Source: Natrinema gelatinilyticum
GTDB taxonomy: Archaea; Halobacteriota; Halobacteria; Halobacteriales; Natrialbaceae
NCBI RefSeq assembly: GCF_024266705.1
Contig: NZ_CP100756.1
Span: forward strand, 372,001 to 436,000
Direction of reading: 5' to 3'
DNA length: 64,000 nucleotides
Made by a program: the position numbers and the translations under genes. The notes beneath the pieces were generated by a model. The model did not search any database, had not been told where the DNA came from, and saw only the letters and a program-made list of their open reading frames with translations. Below, piece after piece: positions 8,339 to 16,934 of this stretch. How positions within the stretch are numbered: position 1 is the stretch's first letter; the number at the start of each line of letters is the position of its first letter.

Positions 8339-8575
8339 ATGAAGAAACAGGAGCTCATTCACCTTCACGGCCTTCTCGCGGAGGTATCGAATCAGTGTAC
8401 TGAATGGAACGATTGTAAGATTGACCTTGCAGAGTACGAGTCCCGGGGGATCCGACCGACGTCAATTCACAAATCGAAAACTGATCACAAAGCTGCTGTT
8501 TTTGCGCTCGCCGGTGGAATTACGACGAACATGCGAGAAGGTGAGCAGGAAGCAGTCGCCGCAACTGCAGACTGA
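8339..8575 (+). CDS. UPF0058 family protein
   Basis: A 78-residue protein matching UPF0058: MKKQELIHLHGLLAEV at the N-terminus, a middle helix with ESRGIRPTSIHKSKTDHK and the AVFALAGGI segment near the end. Function is unknown. The ATG at 8339 gives the usual family start; another ATG two codons earlier is possible. The gene stands alone; the 260 bases upstream contain only its promoter. Confidence 0.85.
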   Translation: MKKQELIHLHGLLAEVSNQCTEWNDCKIDLAEYESRGIRPTSIHKSKTDHKAAVFALAGGITTNMREGEQEAVAATAD

Positions 8576-8756
8576 GACACGGATCGAATCCTCCGGACGA
8601 TAGGTTTCCTCACTGGCAAGACTACCGACTCACGGTTCGTATCGTTTCTCTCGTATCGCGATATTTTCGCGCTTTAGCGTCGGATCGATGCGTCCCCGAC
8701 CGGAGGTTGTGCCTCGAGTGACGCCGGTTTTCGACTCCGGTCGGCGTTCGGTTCCG

Positions 8757-9242
8757 CTACTCGACTAAATCCTCGAATTCGGGGAGGATTTCCTCGTCGT
8801 CGTCTTCGCCGTCTGTTTCGGCCGTCGTGTCTCGGTCCTCACTGTCCGCTGACGAGTCGTTCTCGGTCGACTCGCTCGAAGCAGTATTCGAGCCCGATTC
8901 GTCCTCGTCCTCTAACACGGTGACGTGTTCGACCTCGAGCGGGATGTTCTCGAGTCGTTGGCCGATTTCCTTTCGTGCGATCCGCGAGGCGTGTTCCTCG
9001 CGCTCGACGTTGAAGACGGTCATCTCCAGTTCGAGCGCGACGAGCGCCTCGTCGGCCGCGATAAATGCGGGTGGAAGTTCCTCTCCAGATGGGGAGGTTC
9101 GCTCACCCATGTTGATCTCCACGTAATTCAGGTCAGGGTTCAACATCTCGCCCGTCTTCGAAATGGCGATACGGATCGCCTCGTCTTCCGTTTCAACGTC
9201 GAATACCGGCACCGCAGCTTCGACGACGACCCTGCAATCCAT
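8757..9242 (-). CDS. UPF0212 (DUF555) family protein
   Basis: A 161-residue protein. The first 105 residues match the archaeal UPF0212/DUF555 family: MDCRVVVEAAVPVFDV, AIRIAISKTGEMLNPDLNYV and a duplicated-looking second half with ALVALELEMTVFNV. The last 50 residues are an extremely acidic Ser/Asp/Glu tail, probably disordered, an extension common in halophiles. No function is known. The ATG at 9242 is chosen over a GTG two codons upstream because the family starts MDCRV. It is divergent from the glycosylase gene. Confidence 0.85.
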   Translation of the reverse strand: MDCRVVVEAAVPVFDVETEDEAIRIAISKTGEMLNPDLNYVEINMGERTSPSGEELPPAFIAADEALVALELEMTVFNVEREEHASRIARKEIGQRLENIPLEVEHVTVLEDEDESGSNTASSESTENDSSADSEDRDTTAETDGEDDDEEILPEFEDLVE

Positions 9243-9401
9243 GCTCACTCATTCTATCGCCTCCAGTAAGAAGGTTCGCCTCGCAGCGACGGCCGAGGCA
9301 GGTGTGTTCCCGATTCCGATGTATCACGGCCTCCGAGCGACGGATCCGTTCACCGTGCAGGTTCGAAAAGCAAAAGCCGACGCCCTCGAAGGAACGAACG
9401 A

Positions 9402-10298
9402 ATGGAGACGGGAACGATTCCGGTCGACGACCTGGCCGGTGGACTGGACCTGTACCAAACCCTCGAGAGCGGTCAGAGCTACCTCTGGCGACGCGAAGAC
9501 GGTGACATGTACTCCGGGACGGCCGCTCTTGAATCGTGGTACTCGACTGTCGTCGACGGCGAGGTGATCCGCGTTCGGACCCGGAGTGGCCCGGCAGACG
9601 ACGTCCTCGAGTGGGAATCGACGACGGACGCCGAGTCGACGGTGCGCCGACTCTTGCGATTGGACGACGATCTCGAGGCGATCGTCGCCGCCGCGCCTGA
9701 CGATCCGTTGCTCCAGCAGGCCTACGAGGCCCATCGAGGGATGCGATTGGTCGCCGATCCCGCGTTTGGAACGCTGATCTCGTTCATTTGCTCGGCACAG
9801 ATGCGAGTGAGCCGGATTCACACGATGGTCTCGACGCTGGCGCGCGAGTACGGTGACGAACGGACGTTCGAGGGCGCCGTCTACGCCGAATTTCCGACGC
9901 CGAAACGGCTCGCGACGGCGACCGAATCCGAACTCCGCGAACTCGGACTCGGGTATCGAGCTCCCTACGTCGTCCGGACGGCCGAGATGGTCGCAAACGG
10001 TGAGGCAGCTCCGGAGGAGGCTCGGGACCTCGAGTACGAGGCGGCTCGAGACTACCTGACGCAGTTCGTGGGCGTCGGCGACAAAGTCGCGGACTGCGTG
10101 CTTCTCTTTTCGCTGGGATTCGACGAGGCCGTTCCGCTCGACACCTGGATCAACTCGGCCATCGCGGACTACTACCCGGACTGTGATCGGTCCTCGTACG
10201 CCGAGACGTCGCGAGCGATTCGGGACCGGCTCGGTGGAGAGTACGCTGGATACGCCCAGACGTATCTCTTCCATTTCCTCAGAACAGGTGGGACATAG
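9402..10298 (+). CDS. ogg: 8-oxoguanine DNA glycosylase, OGG1 type
   Basis: A 298-residue HhH-GPD DNA glycosylase. The N-terminal beta domain (GQSYLWRRED) is the OGG1-type fold; FICSAQMRVSRIHTMV matches the conserved helix region; the helix-hairpin-helix LTQFVGVGDKVADC supplies the catalytic Lys228, and VPLDTWI supplies the essential Asp247. It excises 8-oxoguanine opposite cytosine and nicks the DNA through its lyase activity. Its natural partner in removing oxidised-guanine damage, a MutY-like enzyme, appears only as a decayed gene at 22968-23575 in this window. The ATG at 9402 fits the domain start. Confidence 0.9.
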   Translation: METGTIPVDDLAGGLDLYQTLESGQSYLWRREDGDMYSGTAALESWYSTVVDGEVIRVRTRSGPADDVLEWESTTDAESTVRRLLRLDDDLEAIVAAAPDDPLLQQAYEAHRGMRLVADPAFGTLISFICSAQMRVSRIHTMVSTLAREYGDERTFEGAVYAEFPTPKRLATATESELRELGLGYRAPYVVRTAEMVANGEAAPEEARDLEYEAARDYLTQFVGVGDKVADCVLLFSLGFDEAVPLDTWINSAIADYYPDCDRSSYAETSRAIRDRLGGEYAGYAQTYLFHFLRTGGT

Positions 10299-10390
10299 TC
10301 GCATAGTCGTGACGTGGTTCGCGTAGTCGAGTAACGCGATTCAGGCCCGTTTTCAGCCTTGCAGTCTGGGGATTCTCTCGCCGTTCAGAC

Positions 10391-10706
10391 ATGGTGCATA
10401 GTGCGACGTGGTCACTGAGCGACGCAAACGCAACTGGAGTCGTGGTGGGTGACTTCGAGCTGTGCCAACCTGCCGGTACACCTGTTCCCTCGCACACAAG
10501 AAAACGTTCTCTTATCCGGGGTTTTCGCCACATCGGAACAGCAGGCCTGGGAAGCCGGCAATGGGATGCTACACGGCGCCTTTCAACGGCTGTCACGCAT
10601 CGACGGCGAGATCGGTATTTACGAACCCTCCGGTCGTATCGCTGCGACCGACGTCAACGGCGGCGACGGCGACAGTAGCGACCGACGCCGATCGGTTTCG
10701 CCGTGA
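10391..10706 (+). pseudogene. possible frameshifted small gene
   Basis: In the 690-base gap between the glycosylase and the thioesterase two adjacent frames look protein-like in succession. The first starts at 10391 with MVHSATWSLSDAN and is plausible up to about 10465; from there a +1 shifted frame carries VLLSGVFATSEQQAWEAG and SRIDGEIGIYEPSGR with good G/C third positions until 10706. Joined, they would be a protein of about 100 residues that I do not recognise. The rest of the gap, to 10989, shows nothing. Weak evidence; it may be chance. Confidence 0.25.
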
Positions 10707-10989
10707 CCGAGCACACCGGGACTGACGCGGTCTATCGAGATGCCTGACTCGTCGTCTTCCGACCGGACGGTCGCGCCCCGTCCGATTTGAACAAGAGGGC
10801 GCTCGTCTGTCTCGAGACCGAATCGCGAGCCTGGGACGGCTTCTGGACGACCGACTGGGAGCCGTCGCACGGATCGAAAACACGTGGCTCGAGAACTCCA
10901 ACGGGGATGTCCGACCGAACGAACGGCCGGTTCCACGGATCGTGAGTTTCCAGGAGTCTTGAAGTAGATGAGTGTCGAGGATCGAACAA

Positions 10990-11370
10990 ATGACGGGAGA
11001 GAGACCGACGGTGTTCTCAGATCTGATCGGCCTGGAATTCACGGAGGTCGACGACGGATACAGTCACGGGACAATCGAGGTCGTCGACGATTTGATGAAT
11101 CCGAACGACGTACTCCACGGAGCCGTTCTCTACACGATGGCTGACAACGGAATGGGGGCGGCGCTACACACCGAACTGGCCGAGGGCGAGCAGTGCGCGA
11201 CGATCGAGATCAAAATCAATTACCTGAAGCCAGTACTGAGCGGCCGCGTGACGTGCGAAACCACCCTCCTCCGAAAGGGACAGTCCGTCGCGTATCTCGA
11301 ATCGGATCTCATCCACGACGGGGAGACGGTCGCTCGAGCGACCGGTTCGTTCTCGATATTCACTCCCTGA
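10990..11370 (+). CDS. PaaI-family hotdog thioesterase
   Basis: A 126-residue single hotdog-domain protein. The segment NPNDVLHGAVLYTMADN is the PaaI/4HBT-like catalytic helix with the HGA motif, and INYLKPVLSGRVT is the typical following strand. Such enzymes hydrolyse small acyl-CoA or phenylacetyl-CoA thioesters. The ATG at 10990 is used; a GTG six codons upstream in frame is an alternative. Tail-to-tail with the flippase gene at the end of the glycan operon. Confidence 0.85.
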   Translation: MTGERPTVFSDLIGLEFTEVDDGYSHGTIEVVDDLMNPNDVLHGAVLYTMADNGMGAALHTELAEGEQCATIEIKINYLKPVLSGRVTCETTLLRKGQSVAYLESDLIHDGETVARATGSFSIFTP

Positions 11371-11407
11371 CGGCACCCCCTCCGGTCCGCGCGAGCGGGT
11401 CCTCGAG

Positions 11408-12850
11408 CTACAACTCGAGTCGCGAACTTCGAACGACGCCTTCGATCGTCACACGGAGTTTGCGACTGATCGCCGCCAGCGTGAGGGCGTAGACCGCCCC
11501 ACCCAGCGCGACGATGGCGAGAAGATGGTACCAGCGTTCGACGGCGATCGCGTCCGCCGTGGGGACGACCACGACGAACATGAGGAGGCTCGCGGCGAAC
11601 TGCTCGGCGAGGGTCCGCGGGAACAGTTCCGCGCGTGGAACGTATTGTTTGACGACGTAGGCAGTCGCAACGTATCGAAGCGACTCCGCGGCGACCGTCG
11701 CGACGACGACACCGATCGCGCCGTACGAAAGCGTCAGCGCGATGCCGAGGAGGATATTGAATCCGAGCGTTAGCGCGGAGATGCGGGTGTTGACGTCGGG
11801 CCGGTCGATCCCGTCGACGATCTGCGAGAGGGTCCCACTCTGGGTCCTGACGAGCTGATAGAGCGCGAGGCCGATCAGCAGTGACGCCGCGTCCGCGTAT
11901 TCAGGACCGTAGAAGGTGATAACCAACCGATCGGACAGCGCGAGCGCGCCGAAGAACATCGGAATCGCGACGATGCTCGTAAACGCCAGCGTGTTCGAGA
12001 CGTCCTCGCTCAGGCCCTCGCCCTTGCTGTGGCGGTGGCTGACGCGGGCCATCAGCCCGCTCGAGGCAGCCATCATGACGAACGTCGCGGGGACGGTGAG
12101 TTTGAATGCGACCTCGTAGTTGCCGGCAGCGGCGGGGGCCAGCAGCCAGCCGAGCAAGAGGACGTCGAATCGGTCGTAGGCGGTGCCGAGAAACGCGTTG
12201 ACGCTGCTGTACCGAGCGTACGACCAGAGGTTCTCGAGTGTGTCCCGAGAGGGGATCGCAGGCGCTGTGGAGATGAAGTACCAGAGCACGGGCAGCGAGA
12301 GGACGGTCGCGGCAGCGAGACCGTAGGCCATCCCGGCGGCGCCCAGTCCGAGGAGAACCAGCCCGAGTTGCAACGGGAACGTAAGCAGCGAGCGGAGGGT
12401 ATCGGTCCACATCGAGGCCCCGATGCGGCCCCTCGCCTGAACGACGCTATCGATCGGCTCGTAGAGGGAGACGGCCGCGATCAGGACGACGAACAGAATC
12501 GGGGCCTCCGGCAGGGCCGTATACGCGATCAGCCACGGTGCGGCGACCGCGACCGCGACGGTGGCGAGGAGGATCCAGCCGACGGAAAACGCGAGTTGAC
12601 CACCGAGCAGTTCCGCCTTCGGGGACCCGGCCTCCGAGTAGCGTTTCTTGACCGCGACGCCCCAGCCGACCACGGCGCGGTCGGCGATCTTGACGAGCGC
12701 GAACAGGAGATAGAACCCGCCGAACGCCGTCGGGCCGAGGATGCGCGCGAACACGACCGTCCCAAGGAATCCGACGGCAGCCATCGTGAACTTCGCGGCG
12801 GTGGCTTTGACGGTCTCGCCGCCGAGACTCACGCTCGAGGCGTCGGTCAT
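11408..12850 (-). CDS. polysaccharide flippase (Wzx/MOP family)
   Basis: A 480-residue membrane protein with about 12-14 hydrophobic helices. The start (ETVKATAAKFTMAAVGFLGT) and the early segment ARILGPTAFGGFYLLFA match the oligosaccharide flippase (Wzx, RfbX) branch of the MOP superfamily. Such proteins turn lipid-linked oligosaccharides from the inner to the outer face of the membrane. It is the last gene of the nine-gene minus-strand operon; its ATG overlaps the preceding phosphodiesterase stop by 4 bases. It most likely exports the glycan made by the upstream glycosyltransferases (inference from context). Confidence 0.88.
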   Translation of the reverse strand: MTDASSVSLGGETVKATAAKFTMAAVGFLGTVVFARILGPTAFGGFYLLFALVKIADRAVVGWGVAVKKRYSEAGSPKAELLGGQLAFSVGWILLATVAVAVAAPWLIAYTALPEAPILFVVLIAAVSLYEPIDSVVQARGRIGASMWTDTLRSLLTFPLQLGLVLLGLGAAGMAYGLAAATVLSLPVLWYFISTAPAIPSRDTLENLWSYARYSSVNAFLGTAYDRFDVLLLGWLLAPAAAGNYEVAFKLTVPATFVMMAASSGLMARVSHRHSKGEGLSEDVSNTLAFTSIVAIPMFFGALALSDRLVITFYGPEYADAASLLIGLALYQLVRTQSGTLSQIVDGIDRPDVNTRISALTLGFNILLGIALTLSYGAIGVVVATVAAESLRYVATAYVVKQYVPRAELFPRTLAEQFAASLLMFVVVVPTADAIAVERWYHLLAIVALGGAVYALTLAAISRKLRVTIEGVVRSSRLEL

Positions 12851-13764
12851 TCCAGGTAGCCGAGTTCGCGCAGTCGGTCGGTCGGCATCTCGATAGCCTC
12901 GTCACCGTCGTCGACCGTAGTAGTGGCGGTCGCGGCTCGCGTTTCCACCCACTCTCGAACGCCGTAGACGGATTCCGGACGGGAATCGGCCGTCGTACTC
13001 GCGTAGGCCCGCCAGGAGTGGCTCGCGGGATCCTCGCTGGCGTCGGGCGGATAGAACGCCGTCCGCATGCCGTGATCGGAAAGGACGATCAGTTCGTCGT
13101 CGGGACCGAGCGCGTCGACCACCTCGTCGACGAAGCCGCCGATCCGCTCGTAAGCGTGCCCGAGTGCGGCCTCATCGTCGGCGTAGGCGTGACCCGCCGC
13201 GTCGAGCGCGTGGACGTGAACGCCGGCGATGGAGACCGGATGGTGCATCATCTCCCGGGCCCAGCCGAACTGGCCCGCGGCCTGGCCGAACAGTTCCCGC
13301 TCGAATTCGCGTCGACCCATGCCCGCCGACACGGCGTTCATCAGGTCCCAGGCCCGTTGGAGCGGGCGGCCGTCGTGGACGCCGGGCCAGTTGTGGACGA
13401 CCGCGTCGTCGGCGTCGAACATCGACTCGCGGTCGGTCTCGCCGATTCGTTCGCGCTCGCCGGTTCGCGTTCGGACGAACCTGCCGAGAGACCCGCGCGT
13501 CCCCTCGGAGAGGCGACCCGTAAACCGCGAGGCGAACTCGAGCACCGGGTTGTTCCACTCGCTCGTCCCCGCCGCGGTGATGCCGTGTTCCTCAGGCGGG
13601 AGCCCCGTCGCGACGGTCGCCCACACCTCCGGCGTGTACGGCACGTCCTTGGTGTAGGCGTACGTCTCGAGCGAACCAGACGACTCGAGCCGTAAGCCGT
13701 CGACGTCGAAGTGGTCGATCAGTCCCTCGTCGAGCGCGTCCAGCGCGAGGATGAGCACCGTCAT
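12847..13764 (-). CDS. type I phosphodiesterase/nucleotide pyrophosphatase family protein
   Basis: A 305-residue alkaline-phosphatase-superfamily enzyme. Metal-site signatures are visible: LILALDALDEG at the N-terminus (first Asp), the nucleophile region VPYTPEVWATVATG (Thr after Tyr), HALDAAGHAYAD and LSDHGM (Asp-His pairs). This arrangement fits type I phosphodiesterases that cleave phosphodiester or nucleotide-sugar bonds. No signal peptide is visible, so it is probably cytoplasmic. It sits between a sulfatase-like gene and the flippase with 4-base overlaps on both sides, which ties it to glycan assembly. Substrate is unknown. Confidence 0.8.
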   Translation of the reverse strand: MTVLILALDALDEGLIDHFDVDGLRLESSGSLETYAYTKDVPYTPEVWATVATGLPPEEHGITAAGTSEWNNPVLEFASRFTGRLSEGTRGSLGRFVRTRTGERERIGETDRESMFDADDAVVHNWPGVHDGRPLQRAWDLMNAVSAGMGRREFERELFGQAAGQFGWAREMMHHPVSIAGVHVHALDAAGHAYADDEAALGHAYERIGGFVDEVVDALGPDDELIVLSDHGMRTAFYPPDASEDPASHSWRAYASTTADSRPESVYGVREWVETRAATATTTVDDGDEAIEMPTDRLRELGYLE

Positions 13765-14885
13765 GCGTAGCCGAGGTCCTCCAGGTCCTCTTGCAACGCG
13801 TCCTCTTTCACGACGTAGTCGGGATCGAACCGCTTAAGCGCCCGCTCGAGGTCGGGATCGCTCGCCGATTCGCCGGTCTCCAGCGTAACGGTCCCGTCGT
13901 CGCTCGCCAGCAACCTGTCGTTCATCGCAGCTGTCCGGTCTCCGTAAGAGGCGAACGCTCGCTCACGCTCGAGCGTGCCGACGCCGTGTTCGCGCCCAGC
14001 CAGAATCGAGGGGACGTCGACGAGCGAGACCACGTCGCCGAGGTCGGGGGCGTTCCGGGTGCCGAACGGAACGTGGAGTAGCTCCCGGCGCAACTCGCCG
14101 GGATGGCCCCACAGGTCGTCCTCGCCGAGTAACTCCCCGTGGTCGGCACAGAAGACGACACACGCGTCGTTCGGAACGGCCTCCCAGAGGGTCTCGAGGG
14201 ACGCGTCTAGCTCGGCGATTTCACGTCGGTAGAGCGTTCGAACCAGTTCTTCGTCGGATTTGGAGCCGCCACCGGCGAGCACGGTCCGTGTGACGCGCTG
14301 TGCCTCGTCGCGGCTCACCGGCGCGTCGTCGGGATCGTAGGGATGGTGGGGCTCCATGAAGTGGAGCCAGCCGAACCACGAGTCTCGGCCGTCGATTTCC
14401 CGCTGGAACGACTCGACGACGTCGTCGGCACGGCGGAACGACTTCCCAACCTCGCCGACGACGTTCAGGACCTGCTGGTAGCGGTTCCATCCCCACGTCG
14501 CGACGCGGTGGGCGAGCGTCCCACGTTCCAACAGGACTGCGCCCCGCTCCTTTATCGACTCCCCGCCGCCCTTCGGCGACGTGAACGAGTCGAAGCCCGC
14601 ATCGTACCCGTACTCAGACGAAAGCAGATGGTTGGTGGTGATTCCGGCACTGTAGGGCTCGAACTCGTGTGCCACACTCCGCTCGCTCTGGAGTCCGCCT
14701 CCCGACGCGTACTCGCCGCCGACGATGGCTGGAACGCTCCCGAGCGTCGCCGTACTGGTCGCGAACGCCCGGTCGTGGGTGTGTTCGAGAAAGCCTCGTG
14801 TTCGGGGCATGCATTCGAAGTGGTCGTGGCGAAGCGAGTCGACGGTCACGAGCAACGTCCGGTCGTGTATGGTATCGTCTGCCAT
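13761..14885 (-). CDS. sulfatase-fold protein
   Basis: A 374-residue member of the alkaline-phosphatase/sulfatase superfamily. LLVTVDSLRHDHF is the N-terminal metal-binding strand, WFGWLHFMEPHHPY carries the middle His pair, and VVFCADHGELLGE the C-terminal Asp-His. The region where sulfatases carry C/S-x-P-x-R reads TATLGSVPAIVGG and lacks that formylglycine signature, so a Thr/Ser nucleophile and a phospho- or sulfo-transferase role are as likely as a classic sulfatase. The C-terminal tail (EDLEDLGYA) resembles those of the other two superfamily members in this operon (RLRELGYLE, RLEELGYR). Confidence 0.8.
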   Translation of the reverse strand: MADDTIHDRTLLVTVDSLRHDHFECMPRTRGFLEHTHDRAFATSTATLGSVPAIVGGEYASGGGLQSERSVAHEFEPYSAGITTNHLLSSEYGYDAGFDSFTSPKGGGESIKERGAVLLERGTLAHRVATWGWNRYQQVLNVVGEVGKSFRRADDVVESFQREIDGRDSWFGWLHFMEPHHPYDPDDAPVSRDEAQRVTRTVLAGGGSKSDEELVRTLYRREIAELDASLETLWEAVPNDACVVFCADHGELLGEDDLWGHPGELRRELLHVPFGTRNAPDLGDVVSLVDVPSILAGREHGVGTLERERAFASYGDRTAAMNDRLLASDDGTVTLETGESASDPDLERALKRFDPDYVVKEDALQEDLEDLGYA

Positions 14886-14888
14886 CGG

Positions 14889-15497
14889 TTACACCTTGCG
14901 TAGCGTGAAGAGAATCGAACCGCTGACCGACGGTCGGTAGATGACGCCGTCGGTCCACTCGAGCAGCCGGTGGATCGTCCGAAGCAGCACGGATCGAGGC
15001 CCGCTGAGTGGTGTGTCCTCGAGCATCCAGACGGTTACCTCGCGGTCGACGAGATCGATCGCGCAGTCGTCGTACCACGAGAAGGTGCCGTCGGCGAAGT
15101 ACTCCGGCGTGCCGTAGGTCCAACTCGAGCGGTGGGTCGGGTCTTGATCGTTCAGCCTGGAGGCCGCGTGGGAGACCCACGCGGCGAGGGGACCGCCCCA
15201 CTGGAGGACTCTATGAACGTCCTCGAAGACGTCACCGAGTTCCGATGGCGGGACGTGTTCGAGCACCTGAGCCATCTCGACGACGTCGAACGTCTCTTCG
15301 GCGAACAGGAGCGTCGTCGCAGTTCCCTGAACGTCTGGCTCGACCGAAGAGTGAAAGTCGAGTGACACGTGACCCGTTCCATGCTCGCCCGCGCCGACGT
15401 TCGATTCCGACGCTGGATCGACGTCGCTGTCGCTCGTCCATTCGGTGTCGGTTCGCGAGCCATCCGCAGCGGCCGTTCGGCCGGTTCCGTCGATCAT
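14889..15497 (-). CDS. class I SAM-dependent methyltransferase
   Basis: A 202-residue methyltransferase-like protein with an unusual start. The first 30 residues are low-complexity Asp/Ser/Thr. Motif I appears compact as NVGAGEHGTG followed by the acidic strand end SLDF; FDVVEMAQVLEHVPP is motif III/IV and RVLQWGGPLAAWV motif V/VI. It fits methyltransferase type 11 enzymes that methylate sugars or small molecules. It lies between two sulfatase-like genes, 3 bases before one and overlapping the other by 4, so it probably decorates the same glycan. The degenerate N-terminus raises doubt about whether SAM binding is intact. Confidence 0.72.
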   Translation of the reverse strand: MIDGTGRTAAADGSRTDTEWTSDSDVDPASESNVGAGEHGTGHVSLDFHSSVEPDVQGTATTLLFAEETFDVVEMAQVLEHVPPSELGDVFEDVHRVLQWGGPLAAWVSHAASRLNDQDPTHRSSWTYGTPEYFADGTFSWYDDCAIDLVDREVTVWMLEDTPLSGPRSVLLRTIHRLLEWTDGVIYRPSVSGSILFTLRKV

Positions 15498-16912
15498 CGG
15501 TACCCGAGCTCCTCGAGTCGGCGCTCGACCGTCGCGTCCACGTCCTCGTCCCTATCCGTTTCGCTCGCTCGTGCGCGTTCTTTGTACGCTGTGATCTCGA
15601 CGTCGAAGAACGAGCGCGCCCACGACGGGACGACGACGTCGTCGGCGACGCGACGCTGCCAGCAGGGCCGGTCGTGATCGATCTCGTACTCACGACTGCC
15701 ACCCAGCGAGTCCCATACGTACTTCGTCTCGCCGTCGTACGTACAGCGAAGCATCCTGTCCCAGTAGCGGTGTTCTTCGGGGTCGCGCGGTGCACCGCCG
15801 ACGCCGATTCCGATCAGTTCCGCGGGGACGCGCTCCCTGAAGACGTCCGGCGTCTCCCCGTTCGCCAGTCCGACGATCAGGTCGCCGAGCTCGAGATGGC
15901 TGACGTACTGGGTCTCGGCGGCTTCGTATCCTGTGGGCGGGTTGATCAGATAGCACGGAACGTGGAGCAGCGATTCCGTGAGACTACTCGTGTGGCCGAA
16001 CAGCTCCTCGTCTTCGGGGTATGCGAGGTTTTCCCCGTGATCGGCGGTGACGATGAACGTCGTCTCGCGGTCCGTGTTCCGCTGAATCTCCGTGACGAAC
16101 GAAGCGACCGTCCGGTCGAGGTAGTCGATCGCCGCCCCGTAGAGCTCGCGGTGATATCTGAGGTCCCGTTCGTGGTCCGCGGAGACCCCCTCCGTGTTGA
16201 TTTCCCAATCGTCGAACGCGAAGGAGGTCCAGTCGTTCGGCGCGGAGTGGAGGTCGCGGTCGTAGCCCAGTACGTGGTGGACCGGGCCGTGGGCGTCCAT
16301 GAAGTTCGTGAAGAGGAAGACGGGTTCCTCGATCGACTCGACCATCGAAACCCCTTCGCTCGAGACGATCGAGGCCCCGTCGTCGAGGAGTTTCGGCACC
16401 GGCGCGCGCCGAAAGAGATCATTTGCCTTGAAGAGCACCCCGTTTCCGAGGCTCTCAAGCGTGTGGTCGTGGCGGAGGGCCTCGCGGAAGAACTCGAGGA
16501 ACCGGCGTGCGCCCGCTTCTTTCCGGTCCTGGATGAACTTTTCCATGTCCATCCCGTCGGGGAATCGGCGGTGGGGTGCGATGTCCGAGTAACGGTCGAA
16601 GACGGCGTCGAAGCCAAAGGTGGAACTGGCATAGACGTTTGCGCTGGCGCCCAAAGCGGTGTGATCTGGGATCTCGGCCAGGAAGGTTTCCGACCGCGAG
16701 AGGCCGGAGAAGTCCCGGTTGTGGGTGTGGATTCCGTGCTGGTGGGGCAATGTGCCCGTCATAATGCTCGCGTGACTGGGCGTACTCCACGCGCTCGCGG
16801 CCCGACACTGCTCGAAAGAGACGCTCGCCATATCCTGCAACCGGGGTGCGTAGTCGTCGAAATAGTCCTTGCGGACCGTATCGAGACAGATCAGGACGAC
16901 GTTTCGTGTCAT
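15494..16912 (-). CDS. sulfatase family protein
   Basis: A 472-residue sulfatase-fold enzyme. NVVLICLDTVRKDYF is the metal-binding N-terminus; the active-site segment is WSTPSHASIMTGTLPHQHGI, which keeps the S-x-P-S of sulfatases but has His where the family needs Arg; FTNFMDAHGPVH and FIVTADHGENLAYP supply the other metal ligands. If unprocessed Ser is the nucleophile it may be a phosphatase or transferase. It probably removes or moves sulfate or phosphate groups on surface glycan. It follows the glycosyltransferase gene after 22 bases and overlaps the methyltransferase gene by 4. Confidence 0.85.
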   Translation of the reverse strand: MTRNVVLICLDTVRKDYFDDYAPRLQDMASVSFEQCRAASAWSTPSHASIMTGTLPHQHGIHTHNRDFSGLSRSETFLAEIPDHTALGASANVYASSTFGFDAVFDRYSDIAPHRRFPDGMDMEKFIQDRKEAGARRFLEFFREALRHDHTLESLGNGVLFKANDLFRRAPVPKLLDDGASIVSSEGVSMVESIEEPVFLFTNFMDAHGPVHHVLGYDRDLHSAPNDWTSFAFDDWEINTEGVSADHERDLRYHRELYGAAIDYLDRTVASFVTEIQRNTDRETTFIVTADHGENLAYPEDEELFGHTSSLTESLLHVPCYLINPPTGYEAAETQYVSHLELGDLIVGLANGETPDVFRERVPAELIGIGVGGAPRDPEEHRYWDRMLRCTYDGETKYVWDSLGGSREYEIDHDRPCWQRRVADDVVVPSWARSFFDVEITAYKERARASETDRDEDVDATVERRLEELGYR

Positions 16913-16934
16913 ACTCGTATCACGGTCGTTCGAG

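Noticed and set aside
12029..12859. Plus-strand frame of 276 codons
   Set aside because: Opposite the flippase gene; highly charged low-complexity translation without motifs.
14889..15497. Methyltransferase as a pseudogene lacking motif I
   Set aside because: A compact motif I (NVGAGEHGTG) followed by the acidic strand end is present, so the gene is kept as coding with lowered confidence.
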